Part shown: positions 25,776 through 34,590 of the stretch, in pieces
Numbering within the stretch: the stretch's first letter is position 1
Layout of the letters: each line of letters begins with the position of its first letter
IMG/VR virus record: IMGVR_UViG_3300048033_001096
Location: 1 to 64,000 of that record
DNA from: a virus
DNA: 64,000 bases
Direction: 5' to 3' (one strand)
Made by a program: the position numbers and the translations under genes
Notes under the pieces: generated by a model
The model's input: the letters and a program-made list of their open reading frames with translations, nothing else
What the model was told of the DNA's origin: nothing
Database searches by the model: none

Positions 25776-26808
25776 TTATATACTCCGATAATATACTATT
25801 AGGCAATGTTTCGTTTCTAATAGAGTCTAACTTATTATGGTATTCAATAAACTCATTAAAAGGAATAGTTTGTTCTTCATTTAAAAACGCTTTTATATGA
25901 GGTATATCTACATCTACCTTTTCTTTGTATTCGTTGGGTAAATTTTTTATGCTTAACTTTTCAGGCCATTCTAACGGCTTACATGTCCATGTTATATTGG
26001 GATAATTGCTAAATTGTTTTTTTATTTCATTTAATTCATGTAAGTTATAAATGTTAACTGTAGTAATAATTTCAAGTTTTACATTTTTACACTGACTAAA
26101 TTCTTTATAATAAATGTTTAAATTTTTTATTATAGTATCATATACATTGCCTGATCTAAAATAATTGTGTGTATCTTTAAGCCCGTCAATACTAATAGAC
26201 AATCCAAAAAATTTACATTTTTTTAAATCTTGTATAATATTATCTTCAAGCATTATTGTTCCGTTTGTAACAATAGATAAATTTTTAGTTTCGAGAGAAT
26301 CTTTTATTTTATTAAGGAACGGATAAAATCTTGGACTTAATAAAGGTTCGCCGCCAGTAATTTCTATATTTTCAATATCTGTAACATCAATAGTTAAATT
26401 ATTCTCAATATATTTTGTTTTTGCAATAGACTTACCATATATTAGTTCTTCATCCTTTTTCCAAAGATGACTATTACCGCTAGTACAACCTCTACACTTT
26501 AAATTACATATATTATCAAATGCTATATCTAATTCCTTTAACTTAATTTCAGGTACGTTATTTCCAAATTTCTTTATTGCTTCTTGACGTTTAGATGAAA
26601 TGCCTAGTTCTTCATTTTTATCACACTGTCTACACTGCGGAATTTTTTCTCCTGCAAGCATCTTTTTTCGAAGTTCGATAAAGTGAGACGAATTTAATAA
26701 ATCTGTTTTAGAATCGGGAATATCCCAATGAAACATAAACCAACAACACGGAGCAAACTGTCCAGGAATAACACTAAGGGAATTCCATGCATGCGGACAA
26801 AAAGACAT
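25759..26808 (-). CDS. Radical SAM protein with N-terminal twitch-like Cys cluster
   Basis: A 349-residue N_Twi-type radical SAM enzyme. The auxiliary cluster ligands are Cys4, Cys21-Cys22 and Cys59-x2-Cys62. The SAM cluster is Cys101-x3-Cys105-x2-Cys108 (CNLKCRGC). GGEPLL and SISIDGLKDTH follow in the usual order. It is very close in layout to the protein at 24152-25294. Its start codon shares one base with the stop region of the next upstream gene. Confidence 0.9.
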   Translation of the reverse strand: MSFCPHAWNSLSVIPGQFAPCCWFMFHWDIPDSKTDLLNSSHFIELRKKMLAGEKIPQCRQCDKNEELGISSKRQEAIKKFGNNVPEIKLKELDIAFDNICNLKCRGCTSGNSHLWKKDEELIYGKSIAKTKYIENNLTIDVTDIENIEITGGEPLLSPRFYPFLNKIKDSLETKNLSIVTNGTIMLEDNIIQDLKKCKFFGLSISIDGLKDTHNYFRSGNVYDTIIKNLNIYYKEFSQCKNVKLEIITTVNIYNLHELNEIKKQFSNYPNITWTCKPLEWPEKLSIKNLPNEYKEKVDVDIPHIKAFLNEEQTIPFNEFIEYHNKLDSIRNETLPNSILSEYINDLHR

Positions 26809-27623
26809 TAGTAATTCTCCAAGTGACTTATACCGAGAACTTTTCTAAACTCTGATGTAAATTTGCAGTCAATGCGTAACCCGTATTCTACCTCTTTACT
26901 AGATTCGCCTCCATGCCAGTCTTGATCATTCCAAAATGCTGCATTGCAGTTTAAGTAATGTTTATTCTCGCTCTCGGGATCCCAAATATAAAATCCTCTC
27001 TTTGTACGATAGCGTATATGTATAAATTCATCATTGTGTAGACTATATTGTTTATCATCGTGTACTCCATTGTTGGCATCTAAATCTCTGTGTTCGAATG
27101 CTTTTCCGTTATGGTCGCAATGGAAGAATATTACTCTTCCGATTTGATCGATGATTCCGGTATCTTGCAGATTTTCAACCCACTTAACGACACTTGGAAA
27201 GTAAATCGCTTCTTCAGTCTTTTGACGTTTAGCATTCCTTTCATTCCAATTCCCTTCGTTCCATAAAAAATAATATATATACGGGTCATTAGCACCCATA
27301 GTTGTTTTTAAATATCTTGTAAAAATGTTTCGTTGCCTGTAGTCGCCAAAGTCTGTGGGTAAAATTTTATTGCCTTCTATTTTAATAGGATGGTCGTCTG
27401 GTAATAACTGATACTCGTCCCATGCTTTATATATTGGCTTCCAATTTAGTATATAACTAGCATCTTTCCAATCAAAGCCGGGTGACATCCAAGTTCCTTC
27501 TTTTGCAAAATCACGTGCAAGTGCAAATCCTTTACAAATTTCAGGGTGTAGTTTTTTAAATCCTTCTATATCTAAATACGGATCTAAGTTAATATACGGT
27601 TTTCCGCCAATACCTCTAATCAT
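26808..27623 (-). CDS. Divergent 2OG-Fe(II) oxygenase-like protein
   Basis: A 271-residue protein, Trp/Tyr/Asn-rich in the first half. The second half has FFHCDHNGKAFEHRDLD, where HRD is a candidate iron HxD. The distal QDWHGGESS and YGLRIDCKF would supply the third His and the Arg. This spacing fits the 2OG-Fe(II) superfamily, but the first half is not recognised. It is coupled by overlaps to a radical SAM gene on one side and a B12-type radical SAM gene on the other. Confidence 0.55.
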   Translation of the reverse strand: MIRGIGGKPYINLDPYLDIEGFKKLHPEICKGFALARDFAKEGTWMSPGFDWKDASYILNWKPIYKAWDEYQLLPDDHPIKIEGNKILPTDFGDYRQRNIFTRYLKTTMGANDPYIYYFLWNEGNWNERNAKRQKTEEAIYFPSVVKWVENLQDTGIIDQIGRVIFFHCDHNGKAFEHRDLDANNGVHDDKQYSLHNDEFIHIRYRTKRGFYIWDPESENKHYLNCNAAFWNDQDWHGGESSKEVEYGLRIDCKFTSEFRKVLGISHLENY

Positions 27624-29101
27624 CTTATATTCCTTCCTTTCAATTTTGAAAGTATATATTTTTTAATTTTTTCTTGAGATTTTATTGCATACGATAGGTA
27701 ACCGTATCTTTCAGACGGCTGTTGTTTTATATTTAAAGTATCCTCAATTCCAAAAAACGGTGTATACCCTGCAACTGCAAACCCGTCTATGCCGTCAGGT
27801 TTCATCATGCGTGGTCCACAAAATTCAACCATTTCATACATATTTGTAATGTCATTTTCCCATATAATTTGATTATAAGAATTTTTATGTTCCATTCCTA
27901 ATATTCTATCATTGCTTTTCATTTTTCTATAACCGTATTTTTCTAAGTTTTGTCCAAACGCACTTAAAGAATCTTGATCATTTGTTATTTGTAAAGGCCA
28001 CCACAATCGACTTTCAGTATTCCAGTACTTGTTAATCCATTCATCGGTTTGTTCTAATGACTGTATATCTTCTCCTGGTAATCCTGCTATTAAACCTATA
28101 GATCCTCTATACGCCCCTATATCATTTAAGAGATACTCTCGAACTTCTAATAATGCATCCTTTACTCTATTAGGGTCCATTCCCTTGCCAATTGATCTGC
28201 CTGCGGTTCTATTAAAAGTTTCAACACCATAATAATGACCCCATACTCGTGAATTTGATAAAATTTTTTTCATATCACTATTTGTTGCTAATAAGTCAGC
28301 TCTAATAAAACAAGAAAAATTAGGTTCAAAATCTAAACGACTTACTGCATTTTGCAATTTTATCATTTTTTCTATTCTATCATTATACGTATCGTCTGCA
28401 ATAATGTATTGCGTAATACCCCATCTCTCATAATTTTCAACTAGCTCTTGATAAATGTCTTCTTCAGATCTGCTAGTATCATCTTTAATACCTATAAAAG
28501 GGTAGTTACAATAATTACATTTAAATTTGCAGCCTCGTGACAGCTCTATAGAAACTACATCATTGCTATCTAAATAGTCATTTTCTAAATATGTTATTCG
28601 ATAATCTTTTAAAAGATTTGATGGATAGTTTTTTACAGCATTGATATAATTACCACCAAATTTTGGAACACTTATTGGTTTAGTGCCGTTACTAAATTCA
28701 TATTCTAACACCTTAGTTATTGCTTCTTCACCGTAACCAAATATATACCAATCAGCATTTAAATCATTATTAAACGGTCCTTGGCCTCCTACTAAAATCT
28801 TAATATTAGGAAATGTGTTTTTAAATTCAGTAACTAATTCGTATATTTCATTTGCATAATTAAACAACCAATTATACGATATTCCTATCCATTTTGTATT
28901 TTCTTGTAAAATTGTATGTTTAATATATTTTTTAAGTTTAGGCGGATTCCAATATGTGATATAATCTATTACTTCAATGTCCCAGCCAAGCGAACGACAA
29001 TGATGTGCAATTTTATAAGATCCGGGAGAACGGCTATGAAACGCTTCGTTTTCATCAATCTTCCAGCCTCCTAAAATAATTCCGTGTTTGCTCATACTCA
29101 T
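27620..29101 (-). CDS. Radical SAM protein with N-terminal B12-binding-like domain
   Basis: A 493-residue protein. The first 130 residues look like the Rossmann-type cobalamin-binding domain of B12-dependent radical SAM enzymes (KILVGGQGP and FGYGEEA are typical) and lack the DxHxxG lower-ligand motif. The SAM cluster is Cys191-x3-Cys195-x2-Cys198 in RGCKFKCNYC. A GLIAGLPGED segment follows. Such enzymes methylate unreactive carbons or do other C-C chemistry. A TATAAATA lies at the start: the second ATG (29095) sits 2 bases after the predicted transcription start and may be the true start. No Shine-Dalgarno is present. Confidence 0.85.
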   Translation of the reverse strand: MSMSKHGIILGGWKIDENEAFHSRSPGSYKIAHHCRSLGWDIEVIDYITYWNPPKLKKYIKHTILQENTKWIGISYNWLFNYANEIYELVTEFKNTFPNIKILVGGQGPFNNDLNADWYIFGYGEEAITKVLEYEFSNGTKPISVPKFGGNYINAVKNYPSNLLKDYRITYLENDYLDSNDVVSIELSRGCKFKCNYCNYPFIGIKDDTSRSEEDIYQELVENYERWGITQYIIADDTYNDRIEKMIKLQNAVSRLDFEPNFSCFIRADLLATNSDMKKILSNSRVWGHYYGVETFNRTAGRSIGKGMDPNRVKDALLEVREYLLNDIGAYRGSIGLIAGLPGEDIQSLEQTDEWINKYWNTESRLWWPLQITNDQDSLSAFGQNLEKYGYRKMKSNDRILGMEHKNSYNQIIWENDITNMYEMVEFCGPRMMKPDGIDGFAVAGYTPFFGIEDTLNIKQQPSERYGYLSYAIKSQEKIKKYILSKLKGRNIR

Positions 29102-29102
29102 C

Positions 29103-29110
29103 TATTTATA
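29103..29110 (-). promoter_or_regulatory. T4-type late promoter, exact consensus
   Basis: TATAAATA on the minus strand, directly before the first ATG of the B12-type radical SAM gene. The predicted start near 29097 lies between the first ATG (29101) and the second (29095), so translation from the second ATG would use an almost leaderless message. Confidence 0.65.
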
Positions 29111-29111
29111 G

Positions 29112-29119
29112 CATAAGTA
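29112..29119 (+). promoter_or_regulatory. Late-type promoter element for the PRMT-like gene
   Basis: CATAAGTA, two mismatches from TATAAATA, sits back-to-back with the minus-strand late promoter. The predicted start near 29125 gives a 24-base leader with an AGGA ribosome site before the ATG at 29149. Confidence 0.45.
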
Positions 29120-29148
29120 ATTTATAATACATAGGATCTGATGTTGAA

Positions 29149-30111
29149 ATGGCATATCTACATTTACAACACGGACTGCCAATGATAAATGATGTAGTCC
29201 GTAACACGTTTTATAAAAACATTTTGCAAGAAACGAAAAACAAAACCTGTTTAGAAATAGGGTTCGGATCAGGCATTTTATCTATACTTGCACTTGAAGC
29301 AGGAGCTAGCCGCATAATTGCATATGAAGAAGATTCTGAAACATATGCGCTAGGACAAGAAGTTATTCAGTCTTTACAATTACAAGATAATATTGAATTA
29401 ATTAACGAGAGATTTCAAGCAGACAAAATATCAAGACACAATGTTGACTGTATATTTACTGAAACTATTAACCATACATTGTTTGGTGAATCAATGTTAG
29501 ATTCTGTAAACGGAAACTTACCAAAAATTTTACCTAATAATTATTTTTTAGAAGTGTATGCTGTTCCTATTAGTTTAAATTATGCTAGAAGATTAATTAA
29601 TAACGATACTTCTATTTGCAATCCCGGAATTGAAATTACTACTTTGTTTAGTACTACTATAAACAAAATACTAAACAAAAAAGAAACACCAATTGAAGAT
29701 GGATTATACGGTGTGGATATAAAAGATATACATCAATTATTAGATTTACATAATTTAAAAAATCCGGTAAAATCGTATAACATAGATATTAATAAAAAAG
29801 TAATGTTAAATGGAGTAGACTGGAGTATTGAGTTAGAAAAAGGATTAAATTATGTAATTGTTTGTAGAACAGGAATGTCATACAAACAACATAAACTGTA
29901 TACTGACATTTGCGATAACTGGGGACCATTTGCTCAGTATGGATTAATTATCAACGCTAATAATAACTTTACACTTAAACAAAACTTTCAAGACGGAAAT
30001 GTTGTTTTTTCTTATAACGATCAAGAAATACATTTAATTAAAGACGAAACAGCACACAACTATAACATATTAGAAACTAAGAAAATTAAGGTAGTAAATT
30101 TTGACCACTGA
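29149..30111 (+). CDS. PRMT-like SAM-dependent methyltransferase
   Basis: A 320-residue class I methyltransferase with protein-arginine-methyltransferase features. MINDVVRNTFYKN matches the helix before motif I. Motif I is CLEIGFGSGILSILALEAGA (about 34-53). The double-Glu loop is FTETINHTLFGESML, with Glu105 and Glu114 spaced as in PRMTs. Family enzymes methylate arginine in proteins. The C-terminal beta-barrel region is less clear and a THW loop is not obvious. PRMT-like proteins are rare in phages. The stop overlaps the TTG start of the next gene. Confidence 0.75.
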   Translation: MAYLHLQHGLPMINDVVRNTFYKNILQETKNKTCLEIGFGSGILSILALEAGASRIIAYEEDSETYALGQEVIQSLQLQDNIELINERFQADKISRHNVDCIFTETINHTLFGESMLDSVNGNLPKILPNNYFLEVYAVPISLNYARRLINNDTSICNPGIEITTLFSTTINKILNKKETPIEDGLYGVDIKDIHQLLDLHNLKNPVKSYNIDINKKVMLNGVDWSIELEKGLNYVIVCRTGMSYKQHKLYTDICDNWGPFAQYGLIINANNNFTLKQNFQDGNVVFSYNDQEIHLIKDETAHNYNILETKKIKVVNFDH

Positions 30112-30793
30112 ATTTAAATACTATTACAACAATGTTCCTAACAAAGGATTTTGTCGAAACAATCTCATCTACACTAGCTTTATAAACAAGAATAATAATT
30201 TGTTTTGTCAATGGTATCACAATGACGAAATTTATCACGGTGGACATAATCAAGTAGTCGATCCTGCACTGATGGATGAAAAGTTTGAAAGAGAAATAAA
30301 ATTCTTGCGTCTTATGGGCAAAGAATATCCGCAACATGTTCCTGTGTTTAGCATAGACGAAAAAGAGCGTAAAGTTTATTTAGAAATCGACGGCCCGGAT
30401 ATGTGGGAACGTGCTGGATGCACAGGAACCGATTATTCTCATGTATTGCCAGATTGGCGTACACAAATGCTTGAAATTATACAAGCACATAAAGACTTAG
30501 GACTAACCAAATATAGTCTACACCCTAGCAGTTATTTTATTGTAGACGGTAAATTAAAAAGTATGAATTATTTCTTTACATATGACGAAACTGATGCTAA
30601 TATAAGTTTACGTAGTGTAATGAGTCATATTAGCCAAGATAGGCAAGCAGATTTATTTCCTAAAATGACTGCTGCTGGAATTAATGTAGACGCACCTACT
30701 GCGCATAATGAAATACAACAACTTGCATTTGAAAGTTTTAAAACAAACTTTTGTAACGAAGTAATGGAAGCAGCAAAGGCAATCTATGCATAA
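30101..30793 (+). CDS. Degenerate kinase-fold-like protein
   Basis: A 230-residue protein starting with TTG inside the previous gene's end. EREIKFLRLMGKEYPQHVP, then KVYLEIDGPDM and LHPSSYFIVDGKLKSMNYF have the order of a small-kinase fold (alphaC Glu, hinge, catalytic-loop and metal-site positions). However, the metal-binding Asp is missing (MNYF where IDW or DFG is expected), so it may be a pseudokinase. A paralogue at 35152-35829 keeps IDW. The fold assignment is inference from pattern only. Confidence 0.4.
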   Translation: MTTEFKYYYNNVPNKGFCRNNLIYTSFINKNNNLFCQWYHNDEIYHGGHNQVVDPALMDEKFEREIKFLRLMGKEYPQHVPVFSIDEKERKVYLEIDGPDMWERAGCTGTDYSHVLPDWRTQMLEIIQAHKDLGLTKYSLHPSSYFIVDGKLKSMNYFFTYDETDANISLRSVMSHISQDRQADLFPKMTAAGINVDAPTAHNEIQQLAFESFKTNFCNEVMEAAKAIYA

Positions 30794-31343
30794 ACTTGTA
30801 GAATGGAGTGAAAACTTAGATTTATCTGATTTCTATTCAGAGGCTACTCAACGAGGGTTTGTAAATAACTCGAGTCAAAAAGCAATGATAGACTGTTTTC
30901 ATAACGAGAATGAATGGAATGCTTGGATACTTTATAACGGTGACAGAGCAGTAGGTAGTGTTGCTGCACATTCGTTTGATGATGTTATGCCCGGCGGTTA
31001 TCGTATTTTAACTCGAGTTTGTACCTTTGCCGAAGAACGTAAAGACAAAGGACTTATTACTCCTAAGCGGCTTGTAGCAGAGCATCAAAATCTAACAGAT
31101 CAATTTTTACTACCTAAATGCATTGAATGGGTTGCAGGACGAGGCAGAATGTTTGCTACTTCTAATGCAAGCAAAGAAGCAAGTCAACGGTTAGTACATA
31201 GCTATTATTTTCCTACGCTTGCTAAACTAGGTATTGTTGAAAAAATTAAAGATGTGCATTATAGACATACAGATCAAACTGTATGGGAAATACATCCTGA
31301 TGCATTTTTTGCTAATTTAGAAAGATTTGAAAGATGGACATAA
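30786..31343 (+). CDS. GNAT-like acyltransferase candidate
   Basis: A 185-residue protein with a central WILYNGDRAVGSVAAHSF strand pair and GGYRILTRVCTFAEERKDKG, which fit beta strands 2-4 of a GNAT N-acetyltransferase. The acetyl-CoA loop (Arg/Gln-x-x-Gly-x-Gly/Ala) is not clear, so the assignment is tentative. The end has a conserved-looking HTDQTVWEIHPDAFF. It overlaps both neighbours by 8-10 bases. Confidence 0.5.
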   Translation: MHKLVEWSENLDLSDFYSEATQRGFVNNSSQKAMIDCFHNENEWNAWILYNGDRAVGSVAAHSFDDVMPGGYRILTRVCTFAEERKDKGLITPKRLVAEHQNLTDQFLLPKCIEWVAGRGRMFATSNASKEASQRLVHSYYFPTLAKLGIVEKIKDVHYRHTDQTVWEIHPDAFFANLERFERWT

Positions 31344-32005
31344 AATTAAAATACGATAGTAGTTTTGACAAAGAACTTTCTAGTAATGCATATTCTGTAT
31401 TATCTAAATTTTTTGTTGAACCATTTGATATTAACTTTGAATTAGATATTAAAAACGAGTTAATTAATAATAAAATTAAAACAGGCAGAGAAGGATGGAT
31501 ATACTACGAAATTAAAGATAAAAAATTTGTTGATTTTTCTTCTTCTATGTTTGAACAATCGGACTACGAAGGAAGTATAAGTGAGATAGAATCATCAGGT
31601 ATTAATATCGAACTATTAAACGATCATAATTTATGTACAGTATTTTTAGACAGCGAATTTGAAAAAGAAAAGATGCTACATCCTAAAATACAAGAAAATT
31701 TATCTAAGATAGTAAAATATATTAACAATACTAATATACATATTGAAGTTGTTTATTTTAATTTAGGACCTCAAGGATTTGTGGTGCCGCATACTGACGG
31801 CAACGGTCATGATAACTATTACAACGCTGTAATAAATTTAAAATGTCCTGCAGAAGGTTGCAATATTACAGTTAATGGAAATACTACAACTGTGTTTAAA
31901 AATGATATATTTTTATTTGATGCAAAAGAATTACATCAAGCAATTAATCCGTCAAAAACAGATGATTGGGAATTTATTGCGTTTAGACTAAAACCTAATT
32001 CTTGA
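31334..32005 (+). CDS. 2OG-Fe(II) oxygenase-like protein
   Basis: A 223-residue protein. The first 110 residues are unrecognised and Asp/Ser/Lys-rich. The second part has VVYFNLGPQGFVVPHTDG (iron HxD in HTD) and KELHQAINPS with a following FIAFRLK, supplying the distal His and Arg. It is convergent and overlapping by 18 bases with the SDR gene on the other strand. Confidence 0.65.
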   Translation: MDIKLKYDSSFDKELSSNAYSVLSKFFVEPFDINFELDIKNELINNKIKTGREGWIYYEIKDKKFVDFSSSMFEQSDYEGSISEIESSGINIELLNDHNLCTVFLDSEFEKEKMLHPKIQENLSKIVKYINNTNIHIEVVYFNLGPQGFVVPHTDGNGHDNYYNAVINLKCPAEGCNITVNGNTTTVFKNDIFLFDAKELHQAINPSKTDDWEFIAFRLKPNS

Positions 32006-32590
32006 ATCATCGTACTTAGAATTAATCCTTTCGAATTCTTTTTTAACGTGTTCTGTTAATTTCCAACGAAACTCTATTTGTCTAATACTAGGCTTTTGTG
32101 CCCAAAATATAATTGTATCTACAATATCTTCTAAAGGTGTGTTATAGTCACTAGTAAATGCTGTAGGATCGTCACTGTTAACTTCTGTGCCTTCTAAGAA
32201 ACTTAAATCTAGATGTAATATAGGAATACCATTTGGATTGATGCTTTCTAAACGACATGCTTCTGCTAGTGCTTGTTTGTCGTGTACATAATCCGTAGGA
32301 ATAAGTTCTGGATAGTGTCTACTCACACTTCCCATAACAACCATCATATCAACTTTGTCTTTGAGTGCATGAAATAGTTTTAGTTGCTGTTCGTCTCTAT
32401 AAGCATTATTAATAAACAATTCTGCCCCAGTAGCTTCTTCAACAATTTTGTCAAAATCTTTTTCAATGTCATAGCTGTTGCTGCGACTCATACCTACAAT
32501 TTCTCTACAACTAATTTCATTAAACTTATCGTAGATTGCTTTACCTATTCCATTAGTGTGTCCTGTTATAACTATTTTCTTTTCACTCAT
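31988..32590 (-). CDS. Short-chain dehydrogenase/reductase
   Basis: A 200-residue classical SDR. The nucleotide motif is TGHTNGIG, followed by INNAY, MGSVS (catalytic Ser) and YVHDKQ (Tyr-x3-Lys). All four parts are in the normal order. SDRs oxidise or reduce alcohol/keto groups using NAD(P)H. It overlaps a second, shorter SDR gene upstream by 8 bases. The substrate is unknown. Confidence 0.8.
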   Translation of the reverse strand: MSEKKIVITGHTNGIGKAIYDKFNEISCREIVGMSRSNSYDIEKDFDKIVEEATGAELFINNAYRDEQQLKLFHALKDKVDMMVVMGSVSRHYPELIPTDYVHDKQALAEACRLESINPNGIPILHLDLSFLEGTEVNSDDPTAFTSDYNTPLEDIVDTIIFWAQKPSIRQIEFRWKLTEHVKKEFERINSKYDDSRIRF

Positions 32591-33029
32591 TGATATTATA
32601 TCCTATAAATGTTATGTCTGGATTATCTAACCAAAACTGTATACTGTTTGCAACCATTTGGTAATTGCGATAACTGCTACTAGTCAACTGTAAATACAAC
32701 ATAGGGTACTTGCTGTGTAATGCTAACTGCTGTACAGTTTTTTCTAGTTCCCACTTTTCTTTGCTGTACTTGGCCATTTCGGGATCAAAGTTTATTGCTG
32801 CAATACTGCCCATTACAACCAACCTGCATTTATCTTTTAAACGTTCTACATACTCTATCTGATTAGCATGTGCATTTAGTATTACTACAGAGCCTTCTTC
32901 AAATCCTGCTTCTATTATATCTTCAATGTCTGTAATTAAGTCTACGGGTCTACCTACAGTAACACATTTAAAATGATTTGCTAGGTATTCTCCTAGTCCT
33001 CGTGTAGCGCCTGTTATATAAAAATTCAT
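32583..33029 (-). CDS. Short SDR-like protein
   Basis: A 148-residue SDR-like protein with ITGATRGLG at the N-terminus, ILNAHA, MGSIAA (Ser) and YSKEK (Tyr-x3-Lys). It is about 100 residues shorter than the usual SDR and lacks part of the substrate-binding region. It is paired by overlap with the SDR at 31988-32590 and the two may form a heteromer. Confidence 0.75.
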   Translation of the reverse strand: MNFYITGATRGLGEYLANHFKCVTVGRPVDLITDIEDIIEAGFEEGSVVILNAHANQIEYVERLKDKCRLVVMGSIAAINFDPEMAKYSKEKWELEKTVQQLALHSKYPMLYLQLTSSSYRNYQMVANSIQFWLDNPDITFIGYNINE

Positions 33030-34057
33030 TTTACTAATTTGTCTAAATTTTTAAAAAAATCTTCACCTAATTCTTTTTCAACAATATCTGCCATTTCGCT
33101 GTCCTCAAGTCTTTTTAACTTGCGGTACAACTGTACATTGGCACGTTGTATCTCCATAAACTTTTTAACATAAAATGGTTCGTCAAATGTTGGGTTCTTT
33201 TCTGGCATGAAATCCTCTCTATCAGTAAAACCTATACGCTCTCTTTCGCTAAAGAAACAACTTGCTATCCATTTTGTTCCTTTGGTAATTACTTTGCTTT
33301 CGTGTATGGTGCTCCAATTAGTAGCTTCATCATAACACTGTTTAAAATATAGTAAACTTCCTTTTTTAGGTTTTATGTCAACACCTAGCTTAGGAAAATA
33401 CGTTGTACCGCCTTCGTAGTCGTCGTTGAGATATAATATACCTGTACCTACTCTATCGTTTTTGCCATGACTGTAGTAATTAATTTTGTCTGGAAAATAA
33501 GGATAGTCGTGGTGCAAATCTAAATATCTGCCTACATCGTAATTGTATATGTCAATTGCTTCAATTAAAGAATACGGAAATCCGCAGTTATCTACTATTG
33601 CTTTTGCAATTACATTATAATGTACAGGATTCATTCCTAAACTAATTCCGCGCTGCTCTACATCTTCAGTTACTTGTGTATAACTTTCTTGACGGCTTTG
33701 CTTTCCACTATCTGGATTCATTCCATCTGCAATATGTTTTGCAATAATTGCATCACAAATGTCTTCTGATACTGCATTATCAAATACAACAATTAACGGC
33801 TCTTCGCAGTATACTCTGCCTTCATTCATGTTTAGTACAGGAGGCGCAATTGCTTCATCTTCTATTAAACTTATCTCTGTACAAAATTCTCTACCTTCAT
33901 AGAATGTTCTATTAAACGAAATACGCTGTCTTTCTTTTAGAGTCTTAGGTAGTGTTTGTACGTGATATTTTTCACATATAATTTGATCGCCTTTTTCAGT
34001 TTCTACAAATCCAAAACCTTTTGCGTCATTAAACCATTGTACTATTCCTGTTTCCAT
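33026..34057 (-). CDS. Cold-shock domain fused to prolyl-hydroxylase-like 2OG oxygenase
   Basis: A 343-residue protein with two unrelated domains. Residues 1-65 form a cold-shock domain: GIVQWFNDAKGFGFVET contains the RNP1 motif KGFGFV, and a second strand (DQIICEK) stands where RNP2 (DVFVH) is usual. Residues from about 85 form a prolyl 4-hydroxylase-type domain with YLDLHHDY (iron HxD), EGGTTYFP, IHESKVITKGTKW (distal His and 2OG-binding Lys/Arg region). The C-terminus is helical. I chose the third in-frame ATG (34057), coupled as TAATG to the upstream gene. Cold-shock domains bind RNA or single-stranded DNA, so this may be a nucleic-acid- or ribosome-targeted hydroxylase. Confidence 0.8.
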   Translation of the reverse strand: METGIVQWFNDAKGFGFVETEKGDQIICEKYHVQTLPKTLKERQRISFNRTFYEGREFCTEISLIEDEAIAPPVLNMNEGRVYCEEPLIVVFDNAVSEDICDAIIAKHIADGMNPDSGKQSRQESYTQVTEDVEQRGISLGMNPVHYNVIAKAIVDNCGFPYSLIEAIDIYNYDVGRYLDLHHDYPYFPDKINYYSHGKNDRVGTGILYLNDDYEGGTTYFPKLGVDIKPKKGSLLYFKQCYDEATNWSTIHESKVITKGTKWIASCFFSERERIGFTDREDFMPEKNPTFDEPFYVKKFMEIQRANVQLYRKLKRLEDSEMADIVEKELGEDFFKNLDKLVK

Positions 34058-34590
34058 TACCATGCATTCCAAATATACTTAGGTGCAGTTCCGCAGTTTG
34101 TTCCTGCATGCCACAACTTTCTGTTTTCCCATCTGAATGTTTCACCTTGCGCTCTATTATAAAGACACTTATCATCTACTATAAAAATGTGTCCCCATTG
34201 AGGCTTACCTATATGTGAATGATACCGAGGACACTCTGGCAAGTTTGCTTCATCGTCGTGTACGTCCCAGTGTATAGGAGCAAACCGTCCTGGCCAAACT
34301 CTACTGATCCATACATTATTACATTCTAATTTGTAATACTTATTCCACGCATCGACAATGCTTTGGTCAAACTGCTTGCCTGGAATAAACATATCCCATC
34401 CTGCGGTGCCACCTTCTTGTACAGTTTTGTATCCTGCTTCTTCCCACATATCTAATATAGGATCTAACCCCGGAACAGTGTCACCTCTTTTATGACTAGG
34501 ACCAACATACTCTGGCTCAGTGTTTTCTAAATCTCGAATAACACTATCCCAGTCAATAACATGACTACAACTTCCAATACTTCTTACCAT
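34057..34590 (-). CDS. AspH-like 2OG oxygenase (tandem copy 2)
   Basis: A 177-residue protein. The iron HxD is in PIHWDVHD, with GHIFIVDD before the distal KLWHAGTNCG. It is a paralogue of the gene directly upstream (34590-35159): both have IDWD near the N-terminus, a WEEAGY or WQRAGY helix, PGR before the iron motif and a WHAGT or YHAGT ending. I chose the ATG at 34590, which overlaps the upstream stop as TAATG, over the longer start at 34677. Confidence 0.75.
   Translation of the reverse strand: MVRSIGSCSHVIDWDSVIRDLENTEPEYVGPSHKRGDTVPGLDPILDMWEEAGYKTVQEGGTAGWDMFIPGKQFDQSIVDAWNKYYKLECNNVWISRVWPGRFAPIHWDVHDDEANLPECPRYHSHIGKPQWGHIFIVDDKCLYNRAQGETFRWENRKLWHAGTNCGTAPKYIWNAW

Noticed and set aside
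29121-29130. TATAAT at 29123-29128 as a sigma70 promoter for the PRMT-like gene
   Set aside because: No TTGACA-like box lies 16-18 bp upstream. The late-like CATAAGTA at 29112 has better spacing to the gene.
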